From JADHUC01 sp964623055 (GTDB lineage Bacteria > Planctomycetota > Planctomycetia > Pirellulales > Pirellulaceae): DNA of 64,000 nucleotides. Made by a program: the position numbers and the translations under genes. The stretch covers positions 1 to 64,000 of the forward strand of contig CAZURK010000020.1 of assembly GCA_964623055.1 (NCBI GenBank), written 5' to 3'. The notes beneath the pieces are model-generated. The model made no database searches and was not told the origin of the DNA. It worked only from the letters and a program-made list of their open reading frames with translations. This document shows, piece after piece, positions 18,054 to 25,489 of the stretch (position 1 is the stretch's first letter; every line of letters begins with the position of its first letter).

Positions 18054-19973
18054 ATGAAAGCACTACAACCGACTCTGTTTCTTGCTCTTCTACTGGCCTC
18101 CTCATATACCCATGCGACGGACCCGACAATCGGCGAACAGCGATTTCGCGAGGCTCTCGGTCGCGACTGCCCCGTTGTTCGCCTGTGGCCCGAGGGCAAG
18201 GTCCCGGATGAACCGAAGCATCTGGGCGACGAGGTATTCAAGACGACTTATCGAGATCGCGAAGGCTTGCTGATCATCGCGAATGTCACCAGCCCGTCGA
18301 TGACGGTCGTTTCGCCGCCGACCGATAAAAACACCGGCGCGGCGTTGGTCCTGTGCCCGGGTGGCGGATACGGAAGTCTGGGCTGCGGACCCGTTGTAGA
18401 AACCGCGAAATGGATGAACCAACGCGGTATCACCGTAGTGTTGCTGAAGTATCGCGTACCCAAGCGGCACCATGACTACCTTATGAACCATCAGCCGTTG
18501 CAGGACGCGCAGCGGGCCGTCGGGATATTGCGCACCCGTGCAGCAGAGTGGCGGATTGCGCCGGACAAGATCGGCATCGGCGGATTCTCCGCCGGAGGAC
18601 ACCTCGCGGCGTCGCTGGCAATCAATCACAACGAACGATGGTATGAGCCGATCGACAATTTCGATCGTGTCAGTTGCCGGCCCGATTTCGCCGTGTTGCT
18701 GTACCCGGCGTATCTGACCGACCCGATTTTGTCGCGCGAGCGCGATGCAAAGCTACACTATGATCGGATCTCGAAGGACGACACCCCGCCCACGTTGATC
18801 GGTATCACTCGGCCCGACAAGTTCACGATCGGTTCGATCGAATACTACTTGGCGCTGATGGAGGCAGACGTTTCGGCCGAACTGCACGTCTATCCCGAAG
18901 GCGGTCATGGCGGTGCGATCGAGAAGTATCCGTTCGGCGAGTGGGCCGGCGAGTGCTATCGGTTCCTGGGCGATCATGGAATAGTCGACGCACCGGCACG
19001 CCCTCAGCCACTCGCCTACAAAGCCAAGTCTCTGCCTGATGTTGCGCCAAGCGATGAACTCACTCTTGGCGACCAGCGAGTTCGGCAGATCCTGGGCCGC
19101 GACTGCCCGCTCGTTCCCGTATGGCCCGACGGCACTGGGCCGGATGAAACGCTGGAACCGGGACCGGAACTCGTCACAGCCCGATCGCGCGGCGGCAACG
19201 CGCTGAACATCCGCAATGTGGCGCAACCGACATTGACGGTTGTCCAGCCGCCGGAAAAGGAGGGAACAGGCAAAGCCGTGATCGTGTGCCCGGGCGGCGC
19301 GTACAACGGACTGGCGGCGGAACACGAGGGCACGCGGATCTGCCAGTGGCTGAACGAACAGGGAATCACGGGTATCCTGCTCAAGTATCGTGTCCCGCGG
19401 CGCGGCGGCGATTTCCCCAAACATCATCACGCCCTGCAGGACCTGCAGCGGTCAATGCGTATTGTCCGCTCCAGGACCGACGAATGGAATATCGACCCGT
19501 ACAAGGTCGGAATCTGCGGCTTCTCGGCCGGCGGCCATCTGTGCGCGACGCTCTGCACGAACTTCGCCACGGATGCGTACAAACCAATCGACGACGTTGA
19601 CCGAAAAAATTGCCGTCCCGATTTCGCACTGCTGGTCTACCCGGCATATCTGACCGAACCCAGTGACTCGAACGACATCGATCCGTTGGTGAAGGAGCTC
19701 CGCCGCAACGTCACACCGCCCATGTTCATGGCCATCGCACGAAACGATCGTTTCACGCGCGGAATGCTGAACTTCTGCCTGGAGGTTCGCGAAGCCCGCA
19801 TCCCTTCCGAGTGTCACGTGTACGCAACCGGCGGCCATGGCGGCGGGATCGACCCGATTTCCTACCCCACATCGGAATGGCCAAACGCCTGCCGCCGCTG
19901 GCTCCGCGATTTGGAGTCGGAACTGGAACGGTTGAAGCAGAATGCTCCGAGTAGGAAAGGCCGGTCGAAATAG
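18054..19973 (+). CDS. Exported double-headed alpha/beta hydrolase (esterase)
   Basis: A 639-residue protein made of two homologous BD-FAE/acetyl-esterase-like units. Each opens with a similar header (GEQRF..LGRDCPVVRLWPEG and GDQRV..LGRDCPLVPVWPDG). Each has LCPGGGYGSL or VCPGGAYNGL as the HG-like oxyanion segment, and GFSAGGHL as the nucleophile elbow. The terminal His lies in GGHGGAIEKYP and GGHGGGIDP. A signal peptide (MKALQPTLFLALLLASSYTHA) precedes the first unit. ATG 18054 starts the signal cleanly; 18042 is an alternative, as neither has a strong ribosome binding site. It probably deacylates polysaccharide side chains such as acetyl or feruloyl groups. It forms a unit with the BNR and SGNH genes. 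Confidence 0.82.
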   Translation: MKALQPTLFLALLLASSYTHATDPTIGEQRFREALGRDCPVVRLWPEGKVPDEPKHLGDEVFKTTYRDREGLLIIANVTSPSMTVVSPPTDKNTGAALVLCPGGGYGSLGCGPVVETAKWMNQRGITVVLLKYRVPKRHHDYLMNHQPLQDAQRAVGILRTRAAEWRIAPDKIGIGGFSAGGHLAASLAINHNERWYEPIDNFDRVSCRPDFAVLLYPAYLTDPILSRERDAKLHYDRISKDDTPPTLIGITRPDKFTIGSIEYYLALMEADVSAELHVYPEGGHGGAIEKYPFGEWAGECYRFLGDHGIVDAPARPQPLAYKAKSLPDVAPSDELTLGDQRVRQILGRDCPLVPVWPDGTGPDETLEPGPELVTARSRGGNALNIRNVAQPTLTVVQPPEKEGTGKAVIVCPGGAYNGLAAEHEGTRICQWLNEQGITGILLKYRVPRRGGDFPKHHHALQDLQRSMRIVRSRTDEWNIDPYKVGICGFSAGGHLCATLCTNFATDAYKPIDDVDRKNCRPDFALLVYPAYLTEPSDSNDIDPLVKELRRNVTPPMFMAIARNDRFTRGMLNFCLEVREARIPSECHVYATGGHGGGIDPISYPTSEWPNACRRWLRDLESELERLKQNAPSRKGRSK

Positions 19974-20011
19974 AAATCTCGTTCAACCTCAAAACTGCCA
20001 AAGGTGAAACC

Positions 20012-20740
20012 ATGCTGACGGTGTTACGATCTGTCCTGCTTTCGGTTGCCATTGCCGGAATACTGCTGACTTCCAACTCTCTTGCTGAGCAGCAAGTCTC
20101 CCAGGATGACACGGACCTGCCCCGAGTCCTGCTGATTGGCGATTCGATTTCGATTGGTTACACGCGACCGGTGATCGAGTTGTTGAAAGACAAGGCGGAA
20201 GTGCATCGCATTCGGGGAAATGCGGGACATACGGGGATGGGGCTGGCCGGTTTGCCCAAGTGGCTGGATCCGGAGAAAGGCCGGTGGGACGTGATCCATT
20301 TCAACTGGGGGCTGTGGGATCTGTGTTATCGCAATCCGGAATCGAAAACTCAGGGACGTCGTGACAAGATTCACGGCAAGCTGACTCACACGCCAGATCA
20401 GTATCGCGAGAATCTGCAGAAAATCGTCGCCATTCTGAAGAAAACCGATGCAATGCTGATCTGGGCCTCCACGACGCCGGTTCCAGAAGGGGAGGCAGGT
20501 CGCAAGGTTGGCGACGATGTGATCTACAACCGCGTCGCCGCAGAAGTGATGAAAAAGCATGGTATCCCGATCAACGATCTGCACGCATTGATGGTACCCC
20601 ACATGAAGACCATGACAACCGCGCCTGGCAATGTTCACTTCACCGAGGAAGGCTCCCAGTTGCTTGCAGAGAAAGTGGCCGCGGGGATTAGGGAAGCACT
20701 CGATGACGACTCGCGGAATAGGCACTCGTCACTGAAGTAG
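20012..20740 (+). CDS. Exported SGNH/GDSL-type hydrolase
   Basis: A 242-residue protein with a signal peptide (VLRSVLLSVAIAGILLTSNSL). Block I is LLIGDSISIGYTRP, with the catalytic Ser in GDS. The Gly block is RGNAGHTGMG, and the Asn-like block is HFNWGLWDLCY. The Asp/His block NVHFTEEGSQLLAEKV sits near the C-terminus. Family members are secreted esterases, often carbohydrate deacetylases. AAAGGTGA precedes the ATG. It is the last gene of the plus-strand run from 15058 and meets the convergent TPR gene with only 2 bases between stop codons. Confidence 0.85.
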   Translation: MLTVLRSVLLSVAIAGILLTSNSLAEQQVSQDDTDLPRVLLIGDSISIGYTRPVIELLKDKAEVHRIRGNAGHTGMGLAGLPKWLDPEKGRWDVIHFNWGLWDLCYRNPESKTQGRRDKIHGKLTHTPDQYRENLQKIVAILKKTDAMLIWASTTPVPEGEAGRKVGDDVIYNRVAAEVMKKHGIPINDLHALMVPHMKTMTTAPGNVHFTEEGSQLLAEKVAAGIREALDDDSRNRHSSLK

Positions 20741-20742
20741 AG

Positions 20743-21747
20743 TCAATCCCTTTCTTTATCGTGCGGCAAGCGCTGCAAGCGAGCGCGAAATCCCCCCAGC
20801 AAGCGCTCGACATACTCCGGACTGGCTGCCCGCGACGGATCGTAGGTAAGCACACTTTTGTACAAAGCCGCCGCTTTTCCCCATTCCTTGCGACGTTCGT
20901 AGATATCGCCGAGCAATTCTGCCGCTTCAACTTCGAGCGTGCCCTTGACGTATTCCGTATCACGGAACGCTTCAAAGTACTTAACGGCTTGATTTTCCTT
21001 CTCGACGCTGAGCCACAGCTTGCCGATTTCCCGAAACGGCAAAGCTCGTCGTGTTACGAACCAAGCGTGCGTGCCGTCCTTCATGCTGTCACGAGCCAAT
21101 TCCCAACACTCGACCGCTTTCTCGATCTGCTTCTCGCTTGCGTACCAGCGTGCCAGTTCCTGATAGATGGCATAGCGGGCTTTTGGGTTGTCCGTCTTCT
21201 TCAGTTCGCTTTCCAGTGTCTCGACCATCTCGTCGGTCCTCTGGGTTTCGCGGTACATCCACGTCAGGCGAGCGTAGGCATCGTCGAAATGCACGGAGTA
21301 ATCGTCGCGGTCGCGATTGGCATCCAGCCACCGACGGATCAGCGCAACTGCCGTATCGGGGTCCTTCTTCTTCCCAAAGAAAAAGGCCTGGGCAATCGCC
21401 GAAGGGCTCGGAAGGTCCTTTCCCGCCGCATCAAGCCGCCATATGCACAGCTTCACGTCGCCGTTTGCCTTGACCCACGCCGTGGGTTGTCTCTCTGTAC
21501 CGAAACAGCCGTCGGGCATGCGCTTCAACAGCACTTTCACTTCGAAACGACCGTGCATGCCGTTCTTCTCCAACACGGCAAGCACGGCGTCATCAGGGAC
21601 ATCGAAGACTTTTTCGAAGGCTGCACGGGCCAGCTTTTCGGCAGTCGTCGAGTCATTCACTTCCTGTGTGGCGCGATCTTGGCCGAGGACAAACGTCGCC
21701 GTGGCCAGAACGACGGGCCAGCAATTCGCAAGAAGGTATTTTCGCAT
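20743..21747 (-). CDS. Exported TPR-containing protein
   Basis: A 334-residue protein with a signal peptide (MRKYLLANCWPVVLATATFVLG). The N-terminal ~120 residues are of unknown fold and include MPDGCFGTERQPTAW. The C-terminal half is helical with tetratricopeptide character: ARLTWMYRETQRTDEM, YQELARWYASEKQIEKAVECW and LLGDIYERRKEWGKAAALYKSVL show the W/L/G/Y/A/P spacing. GGGAGA precedes ATG 21747; a longer frame to 21954 crosses the promoter region and overlaps the divergent sulfatase. The role is probably scaffolding; no partner is evident. Confidence 0.75.
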   Translation of the reverse strand: MRKYLLANCWPVVLATATFVLGQDRATQEVNDSTTAEKLARAAFEKVFDVPDDAVLAVLEKNGMHGRFEVKVLLKRMPDGCFGTERQPTAWVKANGDVKLCIWRLDAAGKDLPSPSAIAQAFFFGKKKDPDTAVALIRRWLDANRDRDDYSVHFDDAYARLTWMYRETQRTDEMVETLESELKKTDNPKARYAIYQELARWYASEKQIEKAVECWELARDSMKDGTHAWFVTRRALPFREIGKLWLSVEKENQAVKYFEAFRDTEYVKGTLEVEAAELLGDIYERRKEWGKAAALYKSVLTYDPSRAASPEYVERLLGGFRARLQRLPHDKERD

Positions 21748-21838
21748 TGTTGGATCTCCCACAAGATGATGCGCCCGGTCTCTCATTGTTCCATCCACGA
21801 TAGTATAACTGTATTTGTAACCTATAAGGAATCGTCTA
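21748..21838. promoter_or_regulatory. Divergent promoter region
   Basis: 91 AT-rich bases between the divergent TPR and sulfatase genes. TATACT (minus strand, about 21807-21802) and TATAAC (plus strand, 21804-21809) are overlapping -10 candidates. AAGGA before 21839 is the sulfatase ribosome binding site. Matching -35 boxes are weak, so exact start sites are not assigned. Confidence 0.35.
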
Positions 21839-23206
21839 ATGTTGAGAACACTGTTGCTCGTAACCGTCGTTGGTTGGGGACCATTTGCCGTCCTGGCGGC
21901 GATCGCTGCCGATCCGCCCAACGTTGTCATTCTGTTCACGGACGACCAGGGCACATTGGACGCTAACTGTTACGGCTCGCAGGATCTGCACACGCCGAAC
22001 ATTGACAAGCTGGCGACCACGGGCGTGCGGTTTACACAGGCGTATGCCCACACGGTTTGCTGCCCGGCGCGAGCGGCATTGATGACCGGGCGCCATCCGC
22101 AACGCGGCGGAGTGAACCACTGGACGCAGGGGAACATGCACGGGGCGGACGGGATCAACATGGCACTGGAGGAAGTGACGCTGGCCGAAGCGCTCCGGCC
22201 AGCCGGCTATCGCACGGCCTTGTTCGGCAAATGGCACCTCGGTTCGCATCGAGATTCTGGGCCGAAGAAGCAGGGCTTTGACGAATTCTTTGGAATCCGA
22301 GACGGATTTATCGACAACTACAATCACTATTTCCTGCACGGCCAGGGCTTCCACGATTTGTACGAAGGCACCACCGAAGTTTGGGCCAAAGGCGAGTATT
22401 TTCCATCGCTGATGGTTGATCGTTCGCTGAAGTTCATCGACGAGAACAAAGACGGGCCATTCTTCCTGTACGTCGCATTCAATATTCCCCATTACCCCGA
22501 ACAGGCGCTCGAACAACATGAAAAGCTATACGAGAACCTGACTGGTCCGCGCAAGCCCTATGCGGCGGTGGTGACAACCACGGATCACTTCATCGGTCAG
22601 GTTATCGACAAGTTGGAAGAGTTGAAGCTCCGCGAAAACACCATCGTCATCTTCATGAGCGACAACGGCCATTCGATGGAAAACACGAACCGCATTCGAG
22701 TGGACAACCACAAGAGCGGTTACCCCAAAGGCCATTTCTACGGCGCTCACGGAGGCGGCAATACGGGAAAGTGGATTGGTCAGAAGGGCTCGTTTCTGGA
22801 GGGCGGCATTCGCGTGCCGGCAATCATCAGCTTTCCCGCGAAATTGCCCCAGGGAGAAGTCCGAGACCAGATCATTACGGCGATGGACTGGTACCCGACG
22901 GTGCTTGACCTCTGTGGAGTTCACAAACCAGAGGTACACCTTGACGGACACAGCCTGTTACCCGTCATCAACTCGGACACCGCCGCCTCGCCACACGAGG
23001 TGCTTCATTTCCAGTGGCACAAGACTTGGGCCGTGCGCCAGGGCGATTGGAAACTGATCGGCCGAGACGACCGCCCGCAGGCTTCCCTGCACAACCTTGC
23101 GGATGAAGAACCGGAAGTCACCAACTACGCCAAACAGAAACCGGAAATCGTCGCCCGCCTGCGAAAGCTGCACGACGAATGGGCAAAGGACGTCATGCCG
23201 AAATGA
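21839..23206 (+). CDS. Exported sulfatase (arylsulfatase A type)
   Basis: A 455-residue sulfatase with a signal peptide (LRTLLLVTVVGWGPFAVLAA). The metal-binding pair is in LFTDDQG (residues ~35-36). The formylglycine motif is C74-C-P-A-R78 followed by ALMTG, so Cys74 should be converted to formylglycine by a maturase encoded elsewhere. KWHLGS and MSDNGHSME carry further active-site residues. It hydrolyses sulfate esters, probably on a polysaccharide, in the periplasm or outside. AAGGA precedes the ATG. A second sulfatase follows after 74 bases. Confidence 0.9.
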   Translation: MLRTLLLVTVVGWGPFAVLAAIAADPPNVVILFTDDQGTLDANCYGSQDLHTPNIDKLATTGVRFTQAYAHTVCCPARAALMTGRHPQRGGVNHWTQGNMHGADGINMALEEVTLAEALRPAGYRTALFGKWHLGSHRDSGPKKQGFDEFFGIRDGFIDNYNHYFLHGQGFHDLYEGTTEVWAKGEYFPSLMVDRSLKFIDENKDGPFFLYVAFNIPHYPEQALEQHEKLYENLTGPRKPYAAVVTTTDHFIGQVIDKLEELKLRENTIVIFMSDNGHSMENTNRIRVDNHKSGYPKGHFYGAHGGGNTGKWIGQKGSFLEGGIRVPAIISFPAKLPQGEVRDQIITAMDWYPTVLDLCGVHKPEVHLDGHSLLPVINSDTAASPHEVLHFQWHKTWAVRQGDWKLIGRDDRPQASLHNLADEEPEVTNYAKQKPEIVARLRKLHDEWAKDVMPK

Positions 23207-23280
23207 AAAGCCTTGCCCACCGGAACGCATACGATGAATCAGACCGAAACTCCATTGTTGTTCACGAAAGGAAGACCACA

Positions 23281-24789
23281 ATGAAGATATGGACGATCAG
23301 ACGCTTCGCGATGACCGCTGTCTTGGCTGCCACGCTCCTGCTCGGCACCGAGGTCGTCGGTGCGGAGGCCAACGACGACGCGACACCGAAACAACCTAAC
23401 ATCCTTTGGATTGTCGGCGAGAATTTTGCCCTGGATCTCGGATGCTACGGGGCGAAAAACGTTCGCACGCCAAACCTTGACGCCCTGGCGGACAACGGAG
23501 TGCGTTACACGAACGTGTTTTCCACGTCGCCCGTGTGTGCTCCAAGTCGTTCGGCGTTCATGACCGGCATGTATCAGACTTCGACCGACATGCATCACAT
23601 GCGGTCGCATCGGGACGACGATTTCCGCTTGCCGCCGGGCGTTCGTCCGCTGACGCACCGGCTGCAGGACGCGGGTTACACGACCGCCAATATCACTCAC
23701 ATTGGCGACCGTGAAGTCGGTACGGGCAAGCTGGACCTGAACTTCGTGAACGAAGGTCCGGTCTACCAGTCGGACGATTGGTCCGCACTGAAAGACAACC
23801 AGCCATTCTTTGCACAAATCAACACGCCCGAGGCGGAATACGATATCTACGACCGCAAATCGGCCGAGAAGCCGCGAGTCATGTGGGTTGGCGAGGAGTG
23901 GCATCCGCAGGTAGCCACGCCGGACAACGTATCGCCGCCGCCGTATTACCCAGACCATCCGATCACGTGTCAGGAATGGGCTCGCTACCTGAACTCCGTC
24001 AGCGGAGTGGACGTTCGCGTCGGCTGGATTCTGGAGCAACTGAAGAAGGACGGGCTGGCGGACAATACGGTCGTGATCTTCTTTGCCGACAACGGCCGGC
24101 TGGACGCGCGCGGCATCCACTGGTGCTGGGACAGCGGGCTGCACGTACCGATGATTCTATATTGGCCAAAGAGTTATCCCGCTCCGCCGCAATATCGACC
24201 GGGCGCGGTGAACGAGCAGGTCATCAGTCTGCTTGACCTGACAGCCACAACGCTGTGGATCGCCGGCGTGCCACGGCCAGCCGGGATGCAGAGCCGCTTA
24301 TTCCTTGGCCGCCGCGCCGACCCGCCGCGCACCTACGCCTTCAGCGCCCGCGACCGGATCGACGAAACCGTGGTGCGTCTCCGCTCCGTGCATGACAAAC
24401 GATACCACTACGTTCGGAACTTCACCCCCGGCGCCGGTTTCCAGACGCTTAACCGTTACAAGGAAAAATGCTTCCTCGTCAAGCCGCTGATGCGAAAGCT
24501 GCACGCGGAAGGCAAACTGACCGGCCCACCGGCCGATTTGATGAAGCCATTTCCCAGAGAGCAACTCTACGACACAGCGGTCGATCCTCACGAGATTCGC
24601 AACCTGGCGGATTCAGACGATCCGGCCCATCGCGATGCGCTCGTCCGCCTGCGTGCGGCGCTGGACACATGGCTCGTCGAAACAGGCGATTTTGGCCAGT
24701 GGCCCGAACCACCCGAAGTCGTCGCACCATTCGAGAAGGAAATGCACGACTGGTTCGGGACGCCTGCATGGTACGGGGACGAGAAGTAA
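23281..24789 (+). CDS. Exported sulfatase with altered N-terminal metal motif
   Basis: A 502-residue sulfatase with a signal peptide (FAMTAVLAATLLLGTEVVG). The formylglycine motif is C86-A-P-S-R90 followed by SAFMTG. The N-terminal metal motif reads LWIVGENFALDLGCYG, where the usual DD or ED pair is E-N. FFADNGRLD supplies the later Asp-Asn pair. GAAAGGAAGA precedes the ATG at 23281; an extension to 23179 overlaps the upstream sulfatase gene and lacks a ribosome binding site. Likely role: desulfation of a glycan, partnered with the preceding gene. Confidence 0.85.
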   Translation: MKIWTIRRFAMTAVLAATLLLGTEVVGAEANDDATPKQPNILWIVGENFALDLGCYGAKNVRTPNLDALADNGVRYTNVFSTSPVCAPSRSAFMTGMYQTSTDMHHMRSHRDDDFRLPPGVRPLTHRLQDAGYTTANITHIGDREVGTGKLDLNFVNEGPVYQSDDWSALKDNQPFFAQINTPEAEYDIYDRKSAEKPRVMWVGEEWHPQVATPDNVSPPPYYPDHPITCQEWARYLNSVSGVDVRVGWILEQLKKDGLADNTVVIFFADNGRLDARGIHWCWDSGLHVPMILYWPKSYPAPPQYRPGAVNEQVISLLDLTATTLWIAGVPRPAGMQSRLFLGRRADPPRTYAFSARDRIDETVVRLRSVHDKRYHYVRNFTPGAGFQTLNRYKEKCFLVKPLMRKLHAEGKLTGPPADLMKPFPREQLYDTAVDPHEIRNLADSDDPAHRDALVRLRAALDTWLVETGDFGQWPEPPEVVAPFEKEMHDWFGTPAWYGDEK

Positions 24790-24826
24790 CAGCAATCATG
24801 CAGACGCGCAAGAGAGGCCGATCGCT

Positions 24827-24854
24827 TTGGCTGTGCGTTGTGGGCGAGTACAAT
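24827..24854 (+). promoter_or_regulatory. Possible promoter of the small unknown gene
   Basis: TTGGCT (24827-24832) and TACAAT (24849-24854) lie 16 bases apart, in the gap after the sulfatase and about 90 bases before the GTG start at 24947. Confidence 0.3.
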
Positions 24855-24946
24855 GATCGCCACTTAGTCGACGGGGCACTGCGGTTCGCGAAGAACCTGT
24901 AGTCGAACTTATCCTTGGCAGTCTGAGAAAGCGAAAGGAGCGTACT

Positions 24947-25444
24947 GTGAGAGAATTCCACCACATCGGCATCCCTGTGGCTGAGAAGCAGCCCGACTCG
25001 GTCGACCACGAGTTTGTCTCGACACGATTGACACCCGATCGCCGATACGACTTTCACATCTGCGAAACCTGCTGGAAAGACTGCGACGAAGACGGTCGGT
25101 GGCTTCGAACGTTGGTGAAACGCCTTGTTTCAGAATGGGGCGTGTTCCTCGAAGTGGAACTGTTCTATGACGCTGTGAAGTATTTCCGCGGCGGCGAAGA
25201 CCGCGTGATCCGCAAGATCGAGTTGTTCCACGACGGCCGTTCCATCGGCACTCAGCGAGTTCACCTATTGAACCGTTCAACAGCGTTCAAGATCTCCGCA
25301 ATCACCGGCGACACGACCATCTACGAGAAGCACTTACGCAAGTTCCTTCGGCACACTAAACTGGCCAGAATCCAATGGATCAACTTCAACCATCACAACG
25401 TGGAATTCTTCACCATCGAGTCCAATGATTTTGCCCACAGATGA
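24947..25444 (+). CDS. Unknown small protein beginning HHIGIPV
   Basis: A 165-residue cytoplasmic-looking protein without a signal peptide. It starts at GTG 24947 with AAAGGAG at a good distance. The opening REFHHIGIPVAEKQ resembles the first strand of vicinal-oxygen-chelate (glyoxalase-like) proteins, and the ending INFNHHNVEFFTIE could be a final metal-ligand strand. The middle (CETCWKDCDEDGRWLRTLV) does not look like that family, so I do not assign it. Two Cys in CETCWKDC could bind a metal. It sits between two exported-enzyme genes and has its own possible promoter. Confidence 0.6.
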   Translation: MREFHHIGIPVAEKQPDSVDHEFVSTRLTPDRRYDFHICETCWKDCDEDGRWLRTLVKRLVSEWGVFLEVELFYDAVKYFRGGEDRVIRKIELFHDGRSIGTQRVHLLNRSTAFKISAITGDTTIYEKHLRKFLRHTKLARIQWINFNHHNVEFFTIESNDFAHR

Positions 25445-25489
25445 TTTTGCCCGTTGCCTGGGTACCCAAATCCATGGGAGCAAGCACGT

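Noticed and set aside
20761..21966. 401-codon open frame on the + strand
   Set aside because: It is antisense to the TPR gene and its end overlaps the sulfatase; the TPR pattern and signal peptide support the minus-strand reading.
24947..25444. Glyoxalase/VOC family assignment
   Set aside because: Only the first and last strands resemble that family; the middle does not, so the gene is left as unknown.
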